Notes: generated by a model not told the origin, from the sequence alone. A stretch of 30,000 nucleotides of DNA from Prorocentrum cordatum (GCA_963575745.1 CAUYUJ010005762.1:1-30000), one strand, 5' to 3'; shown: positions 9,002 through 18,680, counted from the first letter of the stretch. Program-made: numbers and translations.

Positions 9002-10871
9002 TTCACACCGAAAGAGCCAAACAAGGCGATCAAAGGTCTCGGGCTAGGTGAAGCCCCAGACACGAATGGCCTCCGCGCAGAGAGGTTTAAAGAAGGCACA
9101 CAGGAACTCGAGGTGCACTTCTCCGCCACTACAACGCGATCCTGCAGCGCGAAGCCCCGCCGCCGGCTTGCTGGAAGGGCGCAGTCATGGCAGTCATGCC
9201 AAAAAGTCAAGATCTCGCGCGTCCACAAAACTACCGCACCATTCGCGCGATGCCATTGTTGTGCTAGCTCTTCAGCCGACTACTGTACAACAGGCTACAA
9301 ACGACGCTTGACTCGCACCAGACTGCCGACCAGGCGGGCTTCAGACCAGGCCACCCGACCACTGACCATTCTTTAGACCTTCCATGTATTGCGCGAGCGC
9401 GCAAACGACTGGGGCCAAAACCTCTGGGTTGAAGCACTTGACTTCAAAAAAGCTTTCGATTCAGTTGAGCACGAGAGCAAATGGGCAGCACTGAAGGCAC
9501 AAGGGGTCCAACCTGGATGCGTTGCACTACTCCGACAGCGCTTTGAGGGGCAGACAGCCACTGCGAGGGCAGACGTCGGCAGTGGACCCTTTAGCCTCCT
9601 GCGGGGCACGAAGCGGGGGGGCCCACTCAGCTCCCTACTCTTCAACGCTCTTCTACAATACATCCTTGGACCGCTGGTTTCCGAATGACAGCGCAAAAGG
9701 AAGGGAGTTGCATTGTGGGTCACGAGCGCCGCCGCGCTGACCAACCTACGCTTCGCCGACGACGTGCTCCTGGCCGGCCAAACCCTCCCGCGCCTGACAG
9801 CGATGCTTGACTTCGGCGTGCGCGCGACGAGGCTACGCGGGCTCGAACTGCACCCGAGCAGAACCAAAATACAGAGCAATCAGACGAGAAGGACCGGAAG
9901 GGCGAGCTCACGCACAGCACGTTTCCAAGACATGGATCTAGAAATCGTTCCATACGAGGGCAGTATCAAATACTTCGGCCAATTGATCAGCTTCCACGAA
10001 CCGATGGAAACGGAAACCCACCACCGCGCGCAAGCTGCATGGGCGCCATTCGCGTCTCGCAAGCTGGAGCTGACCAGCAAACCCTACCCAATGGCTCCCA
10101 GACTCCGACTTTCCAACAGCACTGTAGCACCAACGGCGTTATACGGAGCAGAGACGTTGACACTCGTGCGCAGCAGAGACGTTGACCCTCGCGGATCCTC
10201 TGCGGCAGCATCTACGACGGACACAACGACGCATGCTTCGCATGATCATCTGAACCCCACGGAGACGCACAACGAAAGAAGCCGGCCCTCACCGCGGCCA
10301 GGGACCTAATCTCGACGGCGCGAACAACGAAGCTCAAGACCACGAAGACCGCACCAACAGCACTAGCGACGATGCAGGCAGCAGCCCATCACAGTGTGAT
10401 GCACCTGACGCGCCCGACAAGCACAGCGAAGACGGCGAAGACAGCACCACCGCAGACGAAATGGACCATGGGTCGACTACATCCAGCGAGTGACACGACG
10501 CGCAGAGCACCTCATGAAACTCCACCACATTGACAATTGGGATACGCCGCGCAAGCGGAAAGCATGGCGCATGGCTTCGCGAGTCGCAAACCACGGCTGG
10601 ACGAAGTGGACATGGCGAGTGCTGCGCCGGCACCGAGTCCTCAACCCGCACCAGCGGGGACAGGCAGCACGGCGGCCAAAACAAGCGTTGGGACGACGAA
10701 ATCACTTATTTACGTCAACGCAGACCAGACCTCCACCGACGGCCCACGCAAGCCCATTCGAAAGGACAACCGAACGACACCACATGGACGCAAACAGCCC
10801 AAGACACCGAAGCATGGGCAGCGCTCGAGCACCACTTCACCGACCTCGCGTTGACCAGCACCCGGGACTGA
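9002..10871 (+). pseudogene. LINE ORF2 part 2: reverse transcriptase and C-terminal domain
   Basis: The lead-in FTPKEPNKAIKGLGLGEAPD (9002 on) and AERFK match the start of LINE reverse transcriptases. After a shift near 9100, a second frame holds ACWKGAVMAVMPK, PQNYRTIRAMPL (then TAG at 9265-9267) and QAGFRPGHPTTDHSL, the finger motifs. From about 9389 a third frame gives ALDFKKAFDSVEH (9437-9475, first catalytic Asp), RGTKRGGPLSSLLFN (Arg replaces the usual Gln before Gly), an in-frame TGA at 9686-9688, and NLRFADDVLLAG with the FADD catalytic box at 9752-9763. ALYGAETLTL lies near 10135. QRRMLRMII appears in another frame at 10224-10250. The C-terminal WVDYIQRVTRRAEHL (from 10469) and RWDDEITYL (near 10690), ending in TGA at 10869-10871, are the usual LINE tail. 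At least four frameshifts and several stops mark it as a relic. RNA-templated DNA synthesis would have been its role. Confidence 0.93.
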
Positions 10872-11082
10872 GCCCAATGACGTAAAATCTTTGCGAACGT
10901 CAAGACATCTCGCCCAACCCGCGCCGACACCGACACCAAGGACTTTCCTTTCCTCCTTTCCCCCTCTCCTGCTAACTTTTCACATGTTTCACATTGCATG
11001 AATCCAGACACCTCAGATCCCAGAGGCCATGGAGTCACCCACCTGGTCTGCTCTAGGCCCGGACGCTGTCCGCAACGGTGGT
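10872..11082. other. Flank downstream of the LINE
   Basis: GC-moderate DNA with a short pyrimidine tract (about 10938-10970). No coding or RNA signal is seen. It may be the element's 3' untranslated region, since a short tandem repeat follows at 11083. Confidence 0.4.
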
Positions 11083-11145
11083 CGCATCGCATCGCATTGC
11101 ATCGCATCCTCCTCCTCCTCCTTCTCCTCCTCCCTCTCCTACGTG
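11083..11145. repeat. GCATC pentamer run followed by short TCC tract
   Basis: About five copies of GCATC, one with a T-for-C change, lie at 11083-11110, followed directly by (CTC)n to about 11140. A short tandem repeat just after a LINE coding end is a plausible 3' tail of the element, but this needs other copies to confirm. Confidence 0.6.
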
Positions 11146-11245
11146 TGGTAGTGGTGGTGGAAAATGGGCCCATCGACGACTCGGGCGAAGGGCAATACAG
11201 TACATTAGGCCGTCGGCTCGTGCAGACTTGGCAGTGCCGCCTGCT

Positions 11246-11294
11246 TGTCGTCGTCGTCGTCGTCGTCGTCGTCCCTTTTCGTAGTTGCCGCCGT

Positions 11295-11361
<67 letters not shown>

Positions 11362-11384
11362 GGTCGTCGTTGTCCCTTTTCGTA

Positions 11385-11425
<41 letters not shown>
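11246..11425. repeat. (TCG)n microsatellite with duplicated ~25-bp interruption
   Basis: Near-pure TCG runs at about 11246-11271, 11296-11370 and 11392-11423 are separated by TCCCTTTTCGTAG followed by a YTGCCGCCG phrase. That interruption occurs twice, starting at 11272 and 11373, 101 bp apart. The pattern indicates segmental duplication of a repeat plus interruption, followed by differing TCG expansion. Long Val or Asp/Arg frames here are spurious. Confidence 0.9.
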
Positions 11426-11426
<1 letters not shown>

Positions 11427-11670
11427 TCCGTCCTGTCGTTCTCTTGGGCAGTCCGCGGGCGCACATGCGCGACGCGCCAATCCGTGCGCGGGGCCGCCCG
11501 CGGCAGCCGCCCTCCAGGCGCGCGGGCCCCCCCGAAGCGGGCGGGCCCCCCGAAACCTGGCCACGGCGCAGCCCCCGCGCCGCCGGCGCGGCGGCCCCGC
11601 TCGCGGTGCCGCGAGGCCCGCGAGGCTGCCAGGGGCACGGGGGCCCTGAACCCCTCCTGCGCCTCCTGCA
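11426..11670. other. Very GC-rich spacer
   Basis: About 245 bp, very rich in G and C with many CpG and GGCCCC runs. It is open in several frames at once, as expected from composition. No domain or start is supported. Confidence 0.5.
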
Positions 11671-12269
11671 TCCCCTTCTCCTTCTCCTCCTCCTCCTCCT
11701 CCTCCTCCTCCTCCTCCCCTCCCTCTCCTGCTGCTGCTTGCTGCTGCGTCCCTCCTCCTCGCTCCTCCTTCTCCTCCCTCTTTTCCCTCCCTCCGTCCTC
11801 CCCGCTCTCCCTTTCTCCTCCTCCTCCTCCTCCTTTCCTGCTCCCCTCCTCCTCCTCCTCCTCCTCTCCCGCTCCTTATCGTTCATCGCTCCTCCTCCTC
11901 CTCCTCCTCCCCTCCTCACTCCTCATCGCTTCCTCCTCCTCCTCATCCTCGTCTTCCTCCTCCTCCTTCCCCATCCCTCCCTTCCTCCCTCCCTGTTTCC
12001 CTCCTCCTTCTCCTCCTCCCTCGGGTCTTTCTCTTCCTCCCTCATCCTCGTCCTCTTGATGCTGCTGCTGCTGCTCCTCCTCTTCCTCCTCGCCCTTCGC
12101 TCCTCGCTCCTCGCCTTTCCCTCATCCTCCCCCTCCTCGTCCTCCTCCACCTCCTCCGCCTCCTCCTCAGCAGTCGACCCTGAAGGCTTCCGAACCACGG
12201 CGGGCGCAGCCTTGCCCCCCCCCCCCACCCTTGTCGGCGCCCTGCCGCCAGGGATGACGCAAATGGGTC
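11671..12269. repeat. Degenerate TCC/CCT microsatellite plus short unique spacer
   Basis: A pyrimidine-rich strand of TCC triplets with CTCC and CTTCC variants covers about 11671-12175. A unique segment of about 95 bp at 12176-12269, including a poly-C run near 12217-12230, separates it from the GAT array. Open frames of hundreds of Ser/Leu/Pro residues are repeat products. Confidence 0.88.
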
Positions 12270-12653
12270 GCTTGGTATGATGATGAGGATGATGATGAGG
12301 ATGAGGATGAGGACGCTGCTGCTGTTGCTGATAATGCTGTTGCTGCTGCTGCTGTTGATGATGATGATCATGATGATAAGGAGGACGATGAGGATTGTGC
12401 TGTTGATGATGATGATGGTGTTGCTGATAATGTTGATGTTGATGATGATGCTGAGGATGATGATGATGATGATACTGATGGTGATGATGCTGATGGTGAT
12501 GATGCTTGTGATGCTGGTGATTATGGCGATGATGCTGGTGATGGTGATGATGAGGATGATCATGATACTGATGCTGATGACGGCGATGCCGATGAGGATG
12601 ATGAGTATGATGATGATGCAGATGAGGATGATGATGATGATGATGATGATGAC

Positions 12654-12686
<33 letters not shown>

Positions 12687-12827
12687 GATGCTGCTGGTGA
12701 TGATGCTGCTGATGATGGTGATGCTGATGATGCAAATGGGTGTGCTAATTATGATGATGCTGCTGATGATGATGCTGATGATGCTGGTGGTGAGCTGACG
12801 ATGATGCTGCTGCTAGCCGACGATGAA

Positions 12828-12888
<61 letters not shown>

Positions 12889-13803
12889 GTGAGTAGGAGG
12901 ACGATGCTGCTGGTAATTGTAATAGTGGTGATGCTGGTGATGCTGGCAGGTGATTCTGGTGAGGGTGAGGGTGATGGTGATGGGGATGCTGATGCTGCTG
13001 ATGATGATGCTGCTGATGATGATGATGATGTTGCTGATGATGCTGATGATGCTGATTCTGACGCTGATTCGGATGAGGATGAGGATGATGATGCTGATGA
13101 GGATGCTGCTGATGATGATGAGGATGATGTCGATGCTGCTGATGATGCTGTTGCTGGCTAATAATGATGATGATGGCGAGGAGGATGATGCTGCTGCTGC
13201 TGATGATGATGGCAATGACTGTGCTGATGATGATGATAATAATAATGATGATGACGATGATGATGATGGTGATGCTGGTGATGATGGTGGCGATGATTTC
13301 TGATGATGATGCTGATGATGATGACGTTGATGCTGCTGCTGCTGATGATGATGATGTTGATGAGGATGATGCTGCTTCTGGCTAATGATGATGCTGATGA
13401 TGATGATGACAATGATGGTGAGGATGGCGGTGATGCTGATGATGGTGACGATGGTGGTGATGATGCTTAATGATATGATGATGATGATGATGATGATGAT
13501 GATGTGGATGATGATGATAATGATGCTGATGAGGATGCTGAGCATGATGATGCTGATGATGCTGATGAGGATGATGCTGTTGCTGATGATGAGGAAGATG
13601 ACGATGATGCTGATGATGATGAGGATGATGATGATGCTGATGATGATGATGCTGATTGTGTTGATGGTGATGATGATGATGATGATGATGATGATGCTGG
13701 TGATGATGATAATGATAAGGATAAGGATAAGGATACGGATGAGGATGATGATGCTGATGCTGATGCTGCTGATGATGATGATGATGATGATGACGATGAT
13801 GAT
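12270..13803. repeat. 1.5-kb degenerate GAT/GCT trinucleotide array
   Basis: The most extensive simple repeat in the window. It is nearly all GAT with GCT, GGT, GAG and GAC variants. The purest stretches are near 12830-12890 and 13478-13505. Near 13710-13735 there is a short AAGGAT hexamer run (ATAAGG). It is open in one frame as poly-Asp/Ala, in another as poly-Met and on the - strand as poly-His/Ile. None is called as a gene, because composition alone explains them and no flanking non-repeat domain is joined in frame. Confidence 0.95.
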
Positions 13804-14105
13804 TAGGAGGAGGAGGAGGAGGAGGATGAGGAGGAGGAGGAGGAGGAGGAGGAGGCCCAGTGTGGCTATTCTCTTTTCCCTCTCTTCCTGGGTTCGTGCC
13901 CCCCGCTGTCCTTGGCCTCGCTCCGCGCGCACCCCCTGCACTCCTTCCGCCTGAGGCGGTTGCGTGCTCTCTCTCGCTGCCCACTGCGACGGTACCTGCT
14001 TGCGCCCCTGGCGCGGCCTGCGGAGGCAACAGAGGAGGAGGGCCGAGGAGGAGGAGGAGGAGGAGGAGGAGGAAGAGGAAGAGGAAGGAGGAAGAAGAGG
14101 AGGAA
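13804..14105. repeat. Paired (GGA)n tracts around a GC-rich core
   Basis: A GGA tract at about 13804-13856, then about 170 bp of non-repetitive GC-rich DNA (13857-14030), then a second GGA/GAA tract to about 14105. The core has open frames on both strands without recognisable features. Confidence 0.8.
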
Positions 14106-14545
14106 CAAAGAGAGTAATACCATGCGAATAAGGATTTATTCGTAACAATAGTACGAGTAATAACAGTAGTCAGAAGAAGGCGAATGATCATATGAAGAAG
14201 AAGACGAAGACGACGGATACACATCATATAATACTAATAACGTATTGATAGTATTGTTATATTTTGATAGTAGTATTGGTATGAGAAGTTACGAATGGTA
14301 TTATTATTCGTACTACCACTAATGTTAATACTATTGTTAACAAGAAGCGTAACAATATTATCGCTACTAATGGTAGCAGTGTAAGTCATAGTAATAATAA
14401 TGCCACTTGTAATGATAATACTAATAAGGTATCTGATTTCTTCTTTTTTATTTACGATCAGAGTAGTAGTGATATACCAGTGCTACTACTACTAATGGTA
14501 ATAGTAATAGCAATGCTAATATTAATACTGATCATCATAATAATA
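14106..14545. other. AT-rich island of degenerate TAA/TAG/TAC triplets
   Basis: The base composition switches abruptly from GC-rich to strongly AT-rich. Triplets such as AAT, ACT, AGT, ATA and TAG recur (for example AGTAATAATAATGCC near 14390), suggesting an old trinucleotide array with a different motif. Stops are dense in most frames. It is bounded on both sides by GGA tracts. Confidence 0.75.
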
Positions 14546-14733
14546 TGAGGAGGAGGAGGGGGAGGAGGAAGAGGAGGAGGAGGACGAGGAGGACCGAGGA
14601 TGAGGAGGAACGATGAGGAGGAAGGGGAGGAGGAGGAGGAAGAGGAAAAGGAGGAGGAAGAGGCGGAGGAGGAGGAGGAGGAGGAGGAGGAGGAGGAGGA
14701 GAAAAAGGAGGAGAGGGAGGAGAGGTGGGGGAT
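14546..14733. repeat. (GGA)n microsatellite
   Basis: Near-pure GGA with GAA variants. A cleaner run lies at about 14667-14701. Together with the tract ending near 14105, it brackets the AT-rich island. Confidence 0.9.
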
Positions 14734-15170
14734 GCGGGGAATGAGGGCGAGGAGGGCAGCCAGCGCCCAGGCGGCTGTAGGCCGCGGTGTCGGCATGCTG
14801 CTGGACAGGGCCGACGCGGAGCCGCTGCTGGGCATCGGCGCGGAGGAGCACGGCTCCATCTTGCTGAGTCACCATCCGCACCATCGTCATCACCTCCGCG
14901 GGGTTCGCTCCAACCCGGGGCCGAGGGACGTTTGCTGCTTTTTCTTCGCGTGTCCCCGAACAGCTTGCTGTGCGTGGCCCCTGGCTGGCCTTCCGCGCCC
15001 TCCCCGTGGGTTTCGGGCTTCCGGCCAGCTGTGCGGGGCCATGCTCCCTTCGGTCTCCGCACCAGTGTGCGCAGTGCTCTGTATCGCGGGCAGAGAGCTC
15101 CGCCGCCGACCTCCGCCAAGACCCCCACCCTGAGCCGCGATTCTGTAAAACAGAGCCATCAGTACCACCA
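14734..15170. other. GC-rich low-copy segment
   Basis: About 435 bp with mixed, non-repetitive sequence. It is open on both strands. On + one frame reads GVGMLLDRADAEPLLGIG, and on - a hydrophobic start reads MEPCSSAPMPSSG. Neither has a recognised domain, and the frames run into the adjoining microsatellites. An exon cannot be excluded but is not supported. Confidence 0.35.
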
Positions 15171-15430
15171 TTCCATTATCTTTCAACATTATCGTCGTTA
15201 TCATTATCGTTGTCGTCGCCGTCGTCATCATCATCATCCTCATCCTCATCGCCATCATCATCATCATCATCATCATCATCGTCATCATCATCATCATCAT
15301 CATCATCAACATCAACATCAACATCAACATCAACATCAATATCAACATCATCAACATCATCGAAATCATCGAAATCATCAAAATCATCCACATCATCATT
15401 CTCATTCTCATTATCATCATCATCACCTCG
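15171..15430. repeat. (ATC)n microsatellite with an ATCAAC hexamer block
   Basis: ATC triplets with GTC and CTC variants. A hexamer block of ACATCA repeats lies at about 15305-15355. This is the reverse complement of the GAT arrays, so the strand sense has flipped relative to 12270-13803. Confidence 0.92.
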
Positions 15431-15890
15431 CTGCTCCCTGCTCCTGTCGGGGACCAAGAAGAAGCAGCACTAACGTATTCTTCCCGAGGGCCGCGCTGAT
15501 TTCCGAGATGTGCGCTGGGCTTCCGCGCGCTGGGAGGGGGCTCCAGCGCCGATCCAAGATCCGCGCGGGCCTCCGAAATTTTACGTTTATGATTGTGTTT
15601 TTTTTGTGTTTTCTTCTCTAACCTTGCTGCTCCATCCTGCTGCTGCTCCCACCTCCGCCCATTCCTCCCACTCCGAACCCTCGTATTCCCCCCCCCCCCC
15701 TCCCCGTCTTCTCCCGTCCTTCCCCTCCTCCTCACGCTTTCCTTCTCTTCATCATTCCCATCCTCTTGTTTTCACCAGCATCGCATTTATCATCGCCAAT
15801 GTCATCACCGCAAACATCGGAGGTGGCCAGAGCTTCAGCGCCACCTTGACCTTGGGTGGTGGCGTGCGGGAGCAGTGCACAGTGCACTCT
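15431..15890. other. Low-copy and pyrimidine-rich spacer between ATC arrays
   Basis: Mixed GC-rich DNA to about 15600, then a CT-rich stretch (15630-15770) with a C13 homopolymer near 15690. No supported gene. Confidence 0.45.
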
Positions 15891-16560
15891 CCACGGGTGG
15901 GGGAGCATCATCGTCATCATCACCATCAACATCATAGCTGTCGTCTGCATCGACTACATCGTCGTCATCGCCATCGTCTCACCACTATCCGCATCATCTC
16001 CGTTACCGTCACCGGCACCAGCATCACCACCATCTCAGTATCATCACGATCATCATCATCATCATCATTATCATCATCAGCATCATCAGCATCATCAGCA
16101 TTACCATCATCGTCATCATCAGCATCCTCCTCCTCATCATCACCATCACCATTACCATCAACATAACCATCACCATAACCATCACCACCACCAACACCAG
16201 CACCATCACCATCATCAATCTATTCATCAGCATTGACATTATCAGGGTTACCATTACCAACACCACCACCACCAACAACCATCATCACCACCATCACCAC
16301 CATCACCATCACCATAATCATCATCATCAACATCAACATCATCATCAGGATCATCATCATGACCATCAACATCACCATCATTACCATCATCATCACCATC
16401 ATCATCACCATCAGCATCATCGTCATCATCATCACTTTCGTAATAATAATCATCATCATCCTCCTCGTCATCGTGATCGTCACCGTCACCGTCATCGTCG
16501 TCGTCATCACCATCATCATCACGACCATCATCAGGATAATTATATTCATTATCGTCTTCA
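15891..16560. repeat. Degenerate (ATC)n/(ACC)n microsatellite
   Basis: ATC, ACC, GTC and ATT triplets dominate, with CCATCA-type hexamers between 16140 and 16320. It is the reverse complement in sense to the GAT arrays. His-rich and Met-rich frames here are artefacts of the repeat. Confidence 0.93.
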
Positions 16561-16865
16561 GCATCTTTTTCGCCCTACTAACTCTCATTCCGCTACTCCC
16601 TGTCCTCGGCCTGCTTCTTCTTTGCCTCGTCCTCCTTCACCCCGCGTTCTCCCCCTGACAATCCTCCTCATCCTCTATCCTCCTCCTTCCCCCTCTGCTG
16701 CTCACAGCTCCACCTGGGGCTTGGGGGGCTCTTGCAGCCTCCTGGAGTCTCCTGAGGCCTCCTCAGGGGTCTTGGGGCCTCCTGGGGAATCCGATGCAGG
16801 CAGGATCCCCTCCCTCTCTTCGGCCTTCTAGGGAGGGGGAGCGAGGGAGGCGGGGTAGAGATCGT
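16561..16865. other. Pyrimidine-rich then CCTGGGG-rich spacer
   Basis: CT-rich DNA to about 16700, then a short block (16715-16800) repeating phrases like GCCTCCTGG and GGGGTCTTGGGG. No coding signal is supported. Confidence 0.45.
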
Positions 16866-16896
16866 TATGGAGCTATAGATCTAGAGAGAGAGGGAT

Positions 16897-16933
<37 letters not shown>

Positions 16934-16981
16934 TAGAGATAGTGAGGGAGGCGGGATAGAGACAGACAGATAGAGAGATGG

Positions 16982-17012
<31 letters not shown>

Positions 17013-17155
17013 GAAACAGAGAGAGAGAGAGCGAGACAGAGAGAGAGAGAGAACGCGATATAAGAAGAGGGATAATGATAAAGAGAGAGGAAATCATATA
17101 TATATATATGCACATATATACATCGAGAGATAGAGAGAGAGAGAGAGAGGAGTGT
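16866..17155. repeat. Compound GA/AT microsatellite
   Basis: GAGAGA tracts with AGAT and AAAG interruptions over about 16880-17060. An alternating AT block follows at about 17095-17122, around TATATATATATATGCACATA, and then a further GA run to about 17150. The same architecture recurs at 26981-27172. Confidence 0.95.
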
Positions 17156-17640
17156 AGAAGGAAGGAGGCAGCAGGAGCAGGAGCTCTACGCGTGAGGGTC
17201 TAATATGACCTCTCAAGGGGTCTTGTGAACGAGATTCATGGCCGGGGAGGTAGGCAGCACGGGCAGCGGCGGGAGCACAAGCGGCCCGAGCCCGTCGACA
17301 TTTACCCCGCCGACCGGAGCCCCGGAGAAGCCATGCTCAAGAGTGGAGAGGAGGACGAGAGGACGAAGAGGGAGGGGGAGGACTTGGACCTCAGACGCAG
17401 CGCCCTCACCAGGCAACGTCAGGGCAACGTAAAACGGCGGACTTGGAAAGTGACGAGGAGGCGGCGGCAGGGGAACCAGGATTTGAGGCGTCCCTGGGCA
17501 CAAAGAAGAGGAAGGAAACCGTAACCAGAACCACGACGACCGTCACGGACCAAAGAACAGGAAGGAAACCAGAAGCAGAACCGGAACCGGAACCAGAACC
17601 GTGACCCGAGGGGTCTTTTTTGGCCTGGGCGGCGGCCGTG
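17156..17640. other. Low-copy DNA with a short duplicated hexamer-rich block
   Basis: Purine-rich at first. At about 17500-17605 the phrase AGGAAGGAAACC occurs twice, about 50-60 bp apart, each followed by CCAGAA-type hexamers (ACCGGAACCGGAACCAGAACC region). Open frames of about 90-100 residues (for example 17225-17524 +) are charged and unrecognised. Confidence 0.4.
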
Positions 17641-17850
17641 GCGGCGGCGGCGACAGCAGCGGCGGCTGCTGCGGCGGCGGCGGCGGCAGCGGCGGCCGTG
17701 CAGGACGGCCTCGCCGTGGGCGCGAGGGCGGCGCGCTCCCCGCGGCTGGCGCTGGGGGCGCCCTTGGCGCCGCTGCGCGGCTGGCGGTGCGCGCTGGGCG
17801 GTGGGGCGGCAGCGGCGGCGGGGCTCCGCGGGTCGCTGCTGAGGAGGGGC
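17641..17850. repeat. Degenerate (GGC)n-rich stretch
   Basis: GGC and GCG triplets with CAGC interruptions, clearest at 17635-17700. It passes into GC-rich DNA up to the pyrimidine tract. Confidence 0.65.
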
Positions 17851-18370
17851 TCGTCCTCCCCTCCTTCTTTCCCCCCCTCCTCCCCTCCTTCTTTCCCCCC
17901 CTCCTCCCCGCCTCCTCGCCCCTCCTCCCCTCCTCCCCTCCCTACCTCCTCCCCCCTCTCCCTCCTCTCCTCCCTCTTTCCTCCCTCCCTGCCTCCCTGG
18001 TCGCGCCCCCCCCTCCCCTCCCCTCCCTCCCCTCCCCTCCCCTCCCCTCCCCTCCCTCCCCTCCCCTCCCCTCCCCTCCCCTCCGCCCTCCCCTCCCCCT
18101 CCCCTCCCCCCCCTCTTCTTCCTCCTCCTCGTCCTCCTCCTCCCCGTCCTCCTCCCCGTCCTCCTCCTCTCCTCCTCCTCCTCCCCTCCTCCTTGGTCCT
18201 CATCCCCTCCTTCCTCCTACCTCCTCCCCCCTCCCCCCTCCTCTCCTCCACTCTCTCTCCCTCCCCCTCCTCTTACCCTCCCTCCCCCCTCCCCCTCCTC
18301 CTCCGCTCCACCTTTTTCTTCTCCTCTTCCTCCTCCTTCTCCTCCTCCTCCTCCTCCTCCTCTTCAACAT
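17851..18370. repeat. ~500-bp polypyrimidine tract (TCC, CCCT and CCCCT repeats)
   Basis: Almost entirely C and T on the + strand. It includes a CCCCT pentamer run at about 18008-18085 and TCC blocks at 18120-18185 and 18340-18362. The 259-281-residue frames across it are low-complexity. Such tracts can adopt triplex structure (known property; not shown here). Confidence 0.92.
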
Positions 18371-18680
18371 TGTCCGGATGTAGCCCGGACCCCTGGTAAG
18401 GGGAGCTGATAAGTGATTGGGCCCCGAAGCCCACTAAATTCATTATTATCACAAATCCAGGTGTGTCGTACCTTGTGCTTTTCTTTCTGGTTAGCGGAAT
18501 GTGTCGAGGGAGGCTCCGCTCTGTTCCCCTTCTCATCCTCTCCCTCCTCCTCCTCCTCTTCCTCGTCCTCCTTTTTCTTCCCTCCCCTCCCTTCACTTCC
18601 TCATCTCCCCTCCCTTTCCCTCCCTTCCCCTCCCTTCCCCTCCCTCTTTCGGGGGGCACCCAATCAGTCCCCACCCCCTA
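18371..18680. other. Low-copy DNA plus a short pyrimidine tract
   Basis: About 18371-18520 is non-repetitive. Read on the minus strand it gives GFVIIMNLVGFGAQSLISSP, which does not look low-complexity and could belong with the minus-strand segment at 18681-19019. From 18521 to 18655 it is TCC and CCCT repeats. No defined gene. Confidence 0.35.

Larger units (their letters stand above)
2757..10871 (+). mobile_element. Degenerate non-LTR (LINE-type) retrotransposon with two internal satellites
   Basis: Order on the + strand: ORF1 remnant, tandem array 1, apurinic-type endonuclease, tandem array 2, reverse transcriptase with FADD box, then a C-terminal domain with RWDDEI. This is the classical two-ORF LINE plan: ORF1 binds the RNA, the endonuclease nicks the target, and the reverse transcriptase primes on the nick. 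No long terminal repeats, integrase or protease are seen. The 3' boundary is the end of the last ORF2 segment. A pentamer GCATC run at 11083-11110 could be the true 3' tail. The 5' boundary is a minimum, and no target-site duplication was found. Roughly 3.5 kb of the 8.1 kb is satellite. Frameshifts and stops show that this copy is inactive. Confidence 0.93.

Noticed and set aside
12270-13803. Very long poly-Met, poly-Asp/Ala and poly-His/Ile open frames
   Set aside because: They follow directly from stop-free GAT/ATC triplets in every frame, have no non-repeat domain attached and no credible start or end.
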